Shown: one piece after another, positions 27,648-36,300 of the stretch
Layout: each line of letters begins with the position of its first letter
Numbering within the stretch: the first letter of the stretch is position 1
Origin: Ruminococcoides sp052118065
GTDB lineage: Bacteria; Bacillota; Clostridia; Oscillospirales; Acutalibacteraceae
DNA: 64,000 nucleotides
Assembly: GCA_052118065.1 (NCBI GenBank)
Contig: JBQKHY010000006.1
Coordinates: 1 to 64,000 of the forward strand
Direction of reading: 5' to 3'
Translations under genes and position numbers: made by a program
Notes under the pieces: generated by a model
Database searches by the model: none
What the model was told of the DNA's origin: nothing
The model's input: only the letters and a program-made list of their open reading frames with translations

Positions 27648-28550
27648 ATGAGTACACCAATTTTTACAGGTGCAGGTGTTGCCTTAATTACACCTATGAA
27701 CAGCGACGGTTCCGTTAACTTTGATGAACTTGGAAGACTACTTGAATTCCAGATTGAAAACGGTACTGATGCTATTATCGCTTGTGGTACAACAGGCGAA
27801 GCTGCTACACTTTCAGTTGAAGAACACAAGGCTGTTCTTTCATATGTAGCAGAAAAGGTTAACAAGAGAATTCCGGTTATTGCAGGTACAGGTAGTAACG
27901 ATACTGCTACTGCAATCAGCCTATCAAAGTCAGCACAGAAGTATGGTGCAGACGGCTTACTTTCTGTAACTCCATACTACAACAAGACTTCACAGGCAGG
28001 ACTTGTAAAGCACTTTACAACAATTGCTGATTCTGTTGACCTACCAATCATTCTTTACAATGTTCCATCAAGAACAGGTTGTAATATGCAGCCAAAGACA
28101 TATGCTGAACTTGAAAAGCACCAGAACATTGTAGGTGTTAAGGAAGCTAACGGTGATATTTCATCAGTTTCTCTAACAAGAAGCCTATGTTCAGATGACT
28201 TTGCTATTTATTCAGGTAACGATGACCAGACAGTTCCATTTATGTCTCTAGGTGGTAAGGGTGTTATTTCTGTATTCTCAAACTTCTGCCCTAAGGAAAT
28301 GCACGAAATTTGTCAGGCTTGTCTTGATAACGATTTCCAGAGAGCAGCAGAAATGAACTTCCATTTTGTTGAACTAATGGATATTATGTTCTCAGATGTT
28401 AACCCTATTCCGGTTAAGACTGCTATGAACCTAATCGGTTTCAATGCCGGTGAATGTAGATTGCCACTTGTACCAATGAGCTATTCAGGTTATCACGACC
28501 TAAAGGATTGCTTAGCTAAGTACAACCTACTAGATAAGTACAAGAAGTAA
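27648..28550 (+). CDS. dapA: 4-hydroxy-tetrahydrodipicolinate synthase
   Basis: 300-residue TIM-barrel aldolase condensing pyruvate with aspartate semialdehyde. Seen: ALITPMNSDGSVNFDELGRL, GTTGEAATLS, the Tyr of ILYNVPSRTGCNM and the Schiff-base Lys in IVGVKEANGD. A GGAGG site lies upstream. Between it and dapB is a tight GC-rich hairpin. Confidence 0.96.
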   Translation: MSTPIFTGAGVALITPMNSDGSVNFDELGRLLEFQIENGTDAIIACGTTGEAATLSVEEHKAVLSYVAEKVNKRIPVIAGTGSNDTATAISLSKSAQKYGADGLLSVTPYYNKTSQAGLVKHFTTIADSVDLPIILYNVPSRTGCNMQPKTYAELEKHQNIVGVKEANGDISSVSLTRSLCSDDFAIYSGNDDQTVPFMSLGGKGVISVFSNFCPKEMHEICQACLDNDFQRAAEMNFHFVELMDIMFSDVNPIPVKTAMNLIGFNAGECRLPLVPMSYSGYHDLKDCLAKYNLLDKYKK

Positions 28551-28565
28551 TTAAACTAATGAATT

Positions 28566-28586
28566 TGGGCGTACGTTGTACGCCCA
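28566..28586 (+). other. Intercistronic hairpin between dapA and dapB
   Basis: TGGGCGTAC and GTACGCCCA form a perfect 9-base stem with a 3-base loop. There is no T-run after it, so it is more likely a processing, stability or attenuating element than a full terminator. Confidence 0.6.
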
Positions 28587-28610
28587 TAACTATATTTAAG
28601 GGGAATAATA

Positions 28611-29375
28611 ATGACAAAGGTTATTTTAAGTGGTTGCTCAGGTAAGATGGGTCACGCTATTGTAAAGGCAATTGACGAAAGAAACGATTGTGAAATTGCT
28701 TGTGGTGTAGATGCTTACGATTGTGGCGACTATGATTTTACAGTATATAAGAGTTTTTCTGAAATTACTGAAAAGTATGATGCAATTATCGACTTTAGTA
28801 ATCCTGCAGTACTTGATACTATGCTTGACTATGCAGTAACAAATGCAGTACCTGCAGTTATCTGTACAACAGGTTTTTCTGAAGAACAAATTGCAGAAAT
28901 TAAGAACGCATCAGAAAAGACTGCTATTTTCTATTCAGGCAATATGTCACTTGGTATCAACCTAATGGTTGAACTTTGCAAAATGGCAACAAAAGTATTC
29001 GCTAACCATGGTGATAACTTTGATATTGAAATTATCGAAAAGCACCATAACCAAAAGCTAGATGCTCCAAGTGGTACTGCACTTATGATTGCTGACGGTA
29101 TTTCTTCTGTATCTCCAACAGAAAAGCAGTATGTTTATGATAGACATGCTTATAGAAAGAAGAGAGACAAGAATGAAATCGGTATCCACTCAATTCGTGG
29201 TGGTACAATTGTCGGTGAACATGAAGTTATTTTTGCCGGTCATGATGAAGTAGTTTCAATTAAGCATGAAGCTCATTCTAAGGAAGTTTTTGCTATTGGT
29301 TCTATCAATGCTGCCGTATTTATGAAAGACAAAAAGTCCGGTATGTATGATATGTCAGACTTACTTGCTGAATAA
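28611..29375 (+). CDS. dapB: 4-hydroxy-tetrahydrodipicolinate reductase
   Basis: 254 residues. Reduces the DapA product in the DAP/lysine pathway. SGCSGKMGHAIVKA is the dinucleotide fold, ICTTGFSEEQ and YSGNMSLGINLM follow, and EKHHNQKLDAPSGTAL contains the catalytic His/Lys motif; HSIRGGTIVGEHEVIF is also diagnostic. AAGGGGAA precedes the ATG. Confidence 0.96.
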   Translation: MTKVILSGCSGKMGHAIVKAIDERNDCEIACGVDAYDCGDYDFTVYKSFSEITEKYDAIIDFSNPAVLDTMLDYAVTNAVPAVICTTGFSEEQIAEIKNASEKTAIFYSGNMSLGINLMVELCKMATKVFANHGDNFDIEIIEKHHNQKLDAPSGTALMIADGISSVSPTEKQYVYDRHAYRKKRDKNEIGIHSIRGGTIVGEHEVIFAGHDEVVSIKHEAHSKEVFAIGSINAAVFMKDKKSGMYDMSDLLAE

Positions 29376-29397
29376 TCTAATAAACACATATAAAATC

Positions 29398-29436
29398 TCA
29401 CCCCATAGTATATTAATGTGATGTACTATGGGGTGA
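29398..29436 (+). terminator. Hairpin after dapB whose 3' arm is the next ribosome binding site
   Basis: TCACCCCATAGTA (29398-29410) pairs perfectly over 13 bases with TACTATGGGGTGA (29424-29436), loop 13 bases. It ends in ATTTTATTG, where TTG 29442 is the start of the next gene, so the 3' arm GGGGTGA doubles as Shine-Dalgarno. Confidence 0.7.
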
Positions 29437-29441
29437 TTTTA

Positions 29442-29657
29442 TTGAAAAAATATATATTATTAAATTCTGTGTCAAGTGCCTTAAAGTCTAAGGAAATACT
29501 TGACAAACACAATATAAAATGTTCTGTTGAAAGAACACCAAAGAACAATATTGCTCGTTCTTGTGGATACAGTTTACTGGTGTTTGGTGATGTTGATAAA
29601 GCAAAGGATATTCTCCTAAAAAATAAAATTTCAGTTTTAGGTATTGTAAATAGGTGA
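29442..29657 (+). CDS. DUF3343 family protein
   Basis: 71 residues if started at TTG 29442, which has GGGGTGA a few bases upstream; a longer reading from GTG 29418 would start inside the hairpin. The fold reads as a short beta-alpha-beta unit (KKYILLNSVSSALKSKEIL, SLLVFGDVDKAKDILLKN). It matches the small DUF3343 proteins that sit next to cysteine-desulfurase-like genes, as here: its stop overlaps the next start by 4 bases (GTGA). A putative sulfur-carrier or partner role is inference. Confidence 0.7.
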   Translation: MKKYILLNSVSSALKSKEILDKHNIKCSVERTPKNNIARSCGYSLLVFGDVDKAKDILLKNKISVLGIVNR

Positions 29658-30787
29658 TTTATCTTGATAACGGTGCAACTTCTTTTCCTAAACCACTGTC
29701 AGTACGACAAAATGTAGATATATCATTAAAGAAGTTTAGTGCAAATCCCGGAAGAAGTGGACACTCACTTTCTCTGAGAGCTGCTAAAGAAATTTTTGAA
29801 TGTAGAAAAAGATTAAAGGAACTTTTCAATGTAAACAGTGAAGAAGAAATTATCTTTACAGAGAATTGTACAATGGCTCTTAATACAGTAATTTTTGGTT
29901 TGCTAAACGAAGGTGACCATGTTCTAATATCTTCAATGGAGCATAATTCTGTTACAAGACCATTAGAATCTCTAAAAGATAAAGGTGTAACCTATTCAAC
30001 CTTTGATTATTCCTATGACGATAATGAAACCGTAGATAATGTGAGGAACTTAATAAAGCCTGAAACAAAGTTAGTTATTTGTACTCATGCTTCAAATGTT
30101 TTTGGTTTTAGGTTTCCTATTGAAAGAATATGTGCCTTGTGTCATGCTTATGGAATTCTCTTTTGTGTAGATTCAGCACAGTCTGCCGGTGTATTTGATA
30201 TAGATGTTGGCACTAATCAATACGATTTTGTCTGTATGTCAGGTCATAAAAGCCTTTACGGACCAATGGGTACAGGTGTTTTAATTCTCAATAATCGCAA
30301 TCTAAAGCCATTATTATATGGTGGTACAGGTACTGAATCAGTAAAGAAATCTCAGCCTGAGGGATTACCTGAAAAGTTTGAAAGCGGCACACAAAATATG
30401 AACGGTATTTCAGGACTAAAGGCAGGAGTTGACTTTGTAAAAAATAGAGGTATTAAAAATATTTATAATCATGAATATAAACTTGCAAAACGCCTATTTA
30501 ATGGACTAGCGAATAACAGAAAGGTTATAACCTATAATAAATCATTTGATTATGGCAAAGTAGCACCGGTAGTTTCTTTTAATATAGATGGAGTTTATTC
30601 TGAGGACCTTGTAGCTAAATTAAATAAATACGGAATAATGACTAGGGGAGGACTTCATTGTTCACCACTTGCTCATACAACAATGAATACTATAGAAAAT
30701 GGTACAGTAAGGGTGGTTCCGGGAGCATTTAATACAATAAATGACATAAACTACCTACTAAATGTTATAAGAAAATTAACAAATTAA
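29654..30787 (+). CDS. Class V aminotransferase, cysteine-desulfurase-like
   Basis: 377 residues, fold type I PLP enzyme of the NifS/SufS/Csd superfamily. MIYLDNGATSFPKP start, TENCTMALNTV, CVDSAQSAGVFDID with the PLP Asp/Gln, the PLP Lys in CMSGHKSLYGPMGTGVL, and a Cys in RGGLHCSPLAHTTM where SufS-type enzymes keep the reactive Cys. It would release sulfur from cysteine or selenium from selenocysteine. No iscU/sufU scaffold is adjacent; the only partner is the overlapping DUF3343 gene. It starts at GTG 29654. Confidence 0.85.
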   Translation: MIYLDNGATSFPKPLSVRQNVDISLKKFSANPGRSGHSLSLRAAKEIFECRKRLKELFNVNSEEEIIFTENCTMALNTVIFGLLNEGDHVLISSMEHNSVTRPLESLKDKGVTYSTFDYSYDDNETVDNVRNLIKPETKLVICTHASNVFGFRFPIERICALCHAYGILFCVDSAQSAGVFDIDVGTNQYDFVCMSGHKSLYGPMGTGVLILNNRNLKPLLYGGTGTESVKKSQPEGLPEKFESGTQNMNGISGLKAGVDFVKNRGIKNIYNHEYKLAKRLFNGLANNRKVITYNKSFDYGKVAPVVSFNIDGVYSEDLVAKLNKYGIMTRGGLHCSPLAHTTMNTIENGTVRVVPGAFNTINDINYLLNVIRKLTN

Positions 30788-30794
30788 AATTTTC

Positions 30795-30823
30795 TTGAAC
30801 TAGTATTATTTTTATGCTAAAAT
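30795..30823 (+). promoter_or_regulatory. Promoter of cdaA-cdaR
   Basis: TTGAAC 30795-30800, 17 bases, TAAAAT 30818-30823 preceded by TGC (extended -10). Confidence 0.6.
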
Positions 30824-30855
30824 ATATGTAAGTAAAAATAAAAGGAGTGGTAACA

Positions 30856-31731
30856 ATGAATATAGGTGCATTGTTTGACAGTATTTTAACAGTGCTAAAA
30901 ACATTCAGATTTGTTGATGTTATTGATATTGTTGTTATTGCCTTTATTGTATATAGTCTATTTAAACTTGTTCGAGATACCAGAGCAGAACAACTAGTAA
31001 AAGGTATTGTAATTTTAATGATTGCCTACCTGGGTGCATCAATATTTAATATGTTAATGATGAAGAACTTGCTGAAAACATTGTTTGAGTTTGGTGTTGT
31101 TTTGTTGGCAATTATTTTCCAACCGGAAATACGAAATGCTTTGGAACAGTTAGGTCGTAAGAACATAAAGAGTTTTTCCTTTATGAATAGGGTAAACCGA
31201 ACTGATGAATGGATAGAAAAAGAGAAAAAGGCAATTTTGGATGTAGCAGAAACTGCTGAAGTATTTAGCAGACAAAAAACAGGTGCTTTGATAGTTTTTG
31301 AAAGAGAAACCAAACTTTCGGATATTGCAGCAACCGGTGTAGAGATTAACGCAGATACTTCAACTGCTATTTTAGGTAACTTATTCTTTAACAAAGCACC
31401 ACTTCATGACGGTGCAGTAATTATCAGCAACGGACTTGTTAAGTCAGCCGGTTGTATTTTGCCTCTGACTTCTAGAAACGAAGATGTAGATATGAACTTA
31501 GGTACAAGACATAGAGCTTCCCTAGGTATTTCCGAAGTTTCGGATGCAGTTATTGTTGTTGTATCTGAAGAAACAGGCACAATTTCTGTTGCACAAAATG
31601 GAGAATTAACTTCTAATTACAACAAAACATCTTTGATTAAAAAACTGGAAGATGAACTTATCCCTCAACAAGAGAAAAAGAATTTTCTAAGTAAATTCTC
31701 CTCTAGAAAGGAGAACAAGAAAGATGAATAA
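30856..31731 (+). CDS. cdaA: Diadenylate cyclase CdaA
   Basis: 291 residues. Three N-terminal membrane helices (~10-95) precede a DisA_N/DAC domain making c-di-AMP from two ATP. Both catalytic motifs are intact: DGA in LHDGAVIISNG and RHR in GTRHRASLGIS. ATG 30856 follows AAAGGAG at 30841-30847; the GTG at 30847 is part of that site. It overlaps the regulator gene cdaR by 8 bases. c-di-AMP controls potassium and cell-wall homeostasis in Firmicutes. Confidence 0.95.
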   Translation: MNIGALFDSILTVLKTFRFVDVIDIVVIAFIVYSLFKLVRDTRAEQLVKGIVILMIAYLGASIFNMLMMKNLLKTLFEFGVVLLAIIFQPEIRNALEQLGRKNIKSFSFMNRVNRTDEWIEKEKKAILDVAETAEVFSRQKTGALIVFERETKLSDIAATGVEINADTSTAILGNLFFNKAPLHDGAVIISNGLVKSAGCILPLTSRNEDVDMNLGTRHRASLGISEVSDAVIVVVSEETGTISVAQNGELTSNYNKTSLIKKLEDELIPQQEKKNFLSKFSSRKENKKDE

Positions 31732-32968
31732 AGGTATTTTATCTAGAATTTTTTCCAACAAACTTTTTCTTATAATACTGTCAGTTGTTATTTCTCTTAC
31801 AATTTGGATTAGTATTAATATGGGTGACTTTGCAGAAACAAGCTATTCAGTTTCTAATATTCCTATTACAATTGATTTGCCTGATACTGCAAGTAGCCAA
31901 GGCCTAAAGGTATTTAACAATGATGAACTAAAGGGTACTGTAACAGTTTCAGGTAACCGTTCAATTATCGGTAATCTTACTTCTGATGATATTGAGATTG
32001 TACCTGAACAAACCGATAACCTTACTTCAGCCGGTTCATATACTTTGTCATTAGTTGCTAAGAAAAAGTCAAGTTCACTAAACTATACTATTGAGTCAGT
32101 TTCTCCTAGTACTGTTTATATTAAACTTGACAGAAATAGAAATGTAACTAAGAAAATTGAACAGAATATTAGTTATACCATTCCTAAGGACTTTTATGGT
32201 ACTGTCCTTCTTGATAACGAGTCAGTTACCATTTCAGGACCTGAAACTGAAATCAAGAAAATTGATAAAGTTGTAATTGAAGGTAATGTTAAGGAAGAAC
32301 TTAAGAGTTCAGTAACTAATGAATATGATGTTAAGTTACTTGATTCTTTCGGTGAAGAAATCAAAACTAATGATACACTTGCAATTTCACCATCAAAGGT
32401 AAAAGCAACAGTAAGTGTATTACAGAAGAAAGATGTCAATGTTGAACTAAGTACTGTAAATGGACCTAGTGGAATTGATTTAACTAAGTATTGCAAGATT
32501 GAACCTAATTCAATATCCCTAGGTGCTGACTCAAGTAATATTGAAAACATCACTAAGGTAAATATTGAGCCTATTGATTTTTCAACTTTAAGGAATAAGG
32601 ATTATAAGATTAATAAAAATCTTGATATTCCTAATAAATGTGTTGATATTAATTCAGTTAATTCTGTTGTTGTTAATATGGACTTGTCCTCAATGGAAAA
32701 GAAAACTATCACATTAACTGATTTTGATATTAAGGGGCTTGATAAAAAGTATTCTGCAAATGTTACTACTCAGTCTGTAGAAGTAACATTATATGGTACT
32801 AAGAGTGCCTTGAAGAATATTGATGAAAATGATATTGATGCAGTAATTGATTTTACAGGTACTGAGGTATCAGCAGGTTCAAGAACTATGCCTTTAAGTT
32901 TAACCCTGAAAGATAAAGACGGTTGTTGGATTTATGGTTCATATGAAGTAGTAGTTGAAATAAGCTAA
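31724..32968 (+). CDS. cdaR: YbbR-domain regulator of CdaA
   Basis: 414 residues with an N-terminal membrane anchor (~12-28: KLFLIILSVVISLTIWI) and about four extracytoplasmic YbbR repeats, each beginning with strands like ITIDLPDTASSQGLKV and IEQNISYTIPKDFYG. In Firmicutes this protein binds and modulates CdaA, the gene it overlaps. glmM, often third in this operon, is absent; a terminator follows. Confidence 0.9.
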   Translation: MNKGILSRIFSNKLFLIILSVVISLTIWISINMGDFAETSYSVSNIPITIDLPDTASSQGLKVFNNDELKGTVTVSGNRSIIGNLTSDDIEIVPEQTDNLTSAGSYTLSLVAKKKSSSLNYTIESVSPSTVYIKLDRNRNVTKKIEQNISYTIPKDFYGTVLLDNESVTISGPETEIKKIDKVVIEGNVKEELKSSVTNEYDVKLLDSFGEEIKTNDTLAISPSKVKATVSVLQKKDVNVELSTVNGPSGIDLTKYCKIEPNSISLGADSSNIENITKVNIEPIDFSTLRNKDYKINKNLDIPNKCVDINSVNSVVVNMDLSSMEKKTITLTDFDIKGLDKKYSANVTTQSVEVTLYGTKSALKNIDENDIDAVIDFTGTEVSAGSRTMPLSLTLKDKDGCWIYGSYEVVVEIS

Positions 32969-32973
32969 TTTAT

Positions 32974-33004
32974 AACTGACCTTGTTAATTCAAGGTCAGT
33001 TTTC
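32974..33004 (+). terminator. Terminator after cdaR
   Basis: AACTGACCTTG (32974-32984) and CAAGGTCAGTT (32991-33001) pair perfectly, followed by TTTCCTTTT. Confidence 0.82.
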
Positions 33005-33235
33005 CTTTTGTAAAAATATTACAAATTATTCCTACAATATTAATGAAAATAATATTATTTCTATAACAATATGTAGTACCTACCATCAAAACACATATTA
33101 AATTAATAGGTCTTGTATGACTAAAATATAATTGCAAGAACGAATAAGAAACTTGCAAATATTTCAAATTAGTTTCAAAAAACATACTAAAAACAGAGAA
33201 AATTGCAACAAAAATAAAAATAATTGCAATTTTCC
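33005..33235. other. AT-rich intergenic stretch before gltB
   Basis: The gene-free gap runs from 32969 to 33372. It holds the cdaR terminator at the left and the gltB promoter at the right. Between them the sequence is very AT-rich with scattered TTGCAA/TTGCAAT-like words (for example near 33153 and 33224); I see no open frame with a ribosome binding site and no recognisable RNA element. Confidence 0.5.
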
Positions 33236-33264
33236 TTGACATATGCCCTTTATTGTGTTAAAGT
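33236..33264 (+). promoter_or_regulatory. Probable promoter of gltBD
   Basis: TTGACA 33236-33241, 17 bases, TAAAGT 33259-33264. The ~100-base leader contains a small CCCTA...TAGGG stem near 33305-33325 of unknown meaning. Confidence 0.55.
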
Positions 33265-33372
33265 TATTTATGCAATAAATCTTAAAAATTGTTGTAGAGT
33301 TCACCCCTATAACTATATGTAGGGTTAGTGTTCAATATAAAGAAACTAATAAAAAGGAAGTAGGTGCTTCTG

Positions 33373-36300
33373 ATGGATAACTTCAGAAATCAGGAACCAT
33401 TTGCAAAACAAGGTTTGTATGATCCTCGTTTTGAGCATGACAACTGTGGTATCGGTGCAGTAGTCAACATCAACGGCATTAAATCAAGAAAAGTTGTTGA
33501 CAATGCTTTAAGTATTGTTGAAACACTTGAACATAGAGCCGGTAAAGATGCCGAAGGCAAAACCGGTGATGGTGTTGGTATTCTTCTACAGATTTGTCAC
33601 GAATTTTTCAAAGATGCTACTGCTGACCTAGGTTTTGATATTGGTGAGGAGAGAGATTACGGTATTGGTATGTTCTTCTTCCCACAGAATAAGCTAAAAA
33701 GACTTCAGGCTATGAAGCTTTTTGAAATTATTATTAAGAAAGAAAATCTAGAATTCTTAGGTTGGAGAGAAGTTCCTACTGATCCATCAGTAATCGGTCA
33801 AAAGGCATTGGATAGTATGCCATATATTATGCAAGGCTTTGTTAAGAGACCTGCTAATGTAGAACAGGGATTACCTTTCGATAGAAAGCTATATATTGCC
33901 AGAAGAGTATTTGAACAGAGTAACGAAGATACTTATGTAGTTTCTCTTTCAAGCCGTACAATCGTTTATAAAGGTATGTTCCTTGTTAAAGAACTAAGAA
34001 AGTTCTTCTATGACCTACAGAGTGATAAATTTGTTTCTGCTATTGCTACAGTACATAGTAGATTCAGTACAAATACAAATCCTTCTTGGCAGAAGGCTCA
34101 CCCAAACAGAATTATTGTTCATAACGGTGAAATCAATACAATCACAGGTAACGCAGACAGAATGTTAGCTCGTGAAGAATCAATTTCATCAGAAGTTTTT
34201 GGTGATGATTTGTCAAAGGTATTCCCAATTGTTGATCCTAACGGTTCTGACTCAGCCAGACTTGATAACACACTTGAATTTATGATGATGGCAGGTATGC
34301 CACTTCCTCTGGCTGTTATGATTACAATTCCTGAACCTTGGAGAAACAACCGTACAATGTCTCTTGAAAAGAGAGATTTCTATCAGTATTATGCAACAAT
34401 GATGGAACCATGGGATGGTCCGGCATCAATCATCTTCTCAGACGGTGATATGATGGGTGCAGTTCTTGACAGAAACGGTTTAAGACCATCAAGATATTAC
34501 ATTACAAAAGACGGTTTCCTGGTTCTTTCTTCAGAAGTTGGTTGTATCGATATTCCGGCTGAAGATGTTGTAGTAAAAGAGAGACTTCGCCCAGGTAAAA
34601 TGCTACTTGTTGATACAGTTAAGGGTAAGCTAATTGATGACGAAGATATTAAGGAATATTATTCAACAAGACAGCCATATGGTGAATGGCTAGACCAAAA
34701 TCTACTTCACCTAGCTGACTTAAAGATTCCTAATAAGGGTATTGAAAAGTATGACAAAGAGTCACTTGTAAGACATCAAAAGGCTTTTGGTTATACATAT
34801 GAACAGATTAGAACAAGTATCCTACCAATGGCTAAGAATGGTACAGAACCAATCGCAGCTATGGGTGCAGATACTGCAATTCCTCCTTTATCACAAAAGG
34901 ATGGTCCTCTATTTAACTACTTTAAGCAGTTATTTGCACAGGTAACAAACCCTCCATTCGACTCAATTCGTGAAGAGATTGTTACAGATACAAGTGTTCA
35001 CCTAGGCAGTAACGGTAATATCCTAGAAGAAAAACCTGAGAACTGTCATATTCTAAAGATTGAAGACCCAATCCTAACAAATACTGACTTACTAAAGATT
35101 AAGAACATTGATGCTCCGGGTCTAAAGTCAGCAGTTATTCCAATCACATATTATAAGAGTACAAACCTAGCTAAAGCTATCGAACATCTTTTCATCCTAG
35201 CAGATAAGGCATATAAAGACGGTGCAAATATTATCATTCTATCAGATAGAGGTGTTGATGAATACCATGTAGCTATCCCATCACTTCTAGCTGTATCAGC
35301 AATGCAACAGCACCTAGTTAGAACAAAGAAGAGAACATCAATCTCAGTTGTTCTTGAAAGTGCAGAACCTTGTGAAGTTCATCACTTTGCAACACTACTG
35401 GGTTACGGTGCAAGTGCTATTAACCCTTACCTAGCACAAGAAACAATCCGTGACCTAGTAGATTCAGGTTCACTTGATAAGGATTATTACGCAGCAGTTA
35501 ACGACTATAACGATGCTATTCTACATGGTATCGTTAAGATTGCATCAAAAATGGGTATCTCAACAATTCAGTCATACCTAGGTTCTAAGATTTTTGAAGC
35601 AATCGGTATTTCTAAGGAAGTTATTGATAAGTACTTTACAAATACTGTTTCAAGAGTTGGTGGTATTACATTACAGGATATTAGTAAGCGTTCCGAAAGA
35701 CTTCATGCATCAGCATTTGACCCACTAGACCTAAATATTCAGCTTGAAGTTGAAAGTGCCGGTAGTCATAAGCTAAGAAGTGGTAAAGAGGAACACCTAT
35801 ATAATCCTGAAACAATTCACCTTCTACAGGAAGCTACTTGGACAGATAATTATGATTTATTCAAGAAGTATTCAGAAGCTATCAATAGAGAAGATACAAA
35901 TATGAACCTAAGAAGTCTTCTTGACTTTAACTTCCCTGAAGATGGTGGTATTCCAATTGATGAAGTTGAAAGTGTTGAAAGCATTTGCCATAGATTCAAG
36001 ACAGGTGCTATGTCATACGGTTCAATTTCTAAGGAAGCTCATGAAACAATGGCAATTGCTATGAACCAAATCGGTGGTAAGTCTAATTCCGGTGAAGGTG
36101 GCGAAGATACTGACCGTCTAACAATCGGTAAAGATGGTCTTAACCGTTGTTCAGCAATTAAACAGGTTGCTTCAGGTAGATTTGGTGTTACATCAGAATA
36201 CCTAGTAAGTGCAAAAGAAATTCAGATTAAAATGGCTCAGGGTGCAAAACCGGGTGAAGGTGGTCACCTACCCGGTAAGAAGGTTTATCCTTGGATTGCA

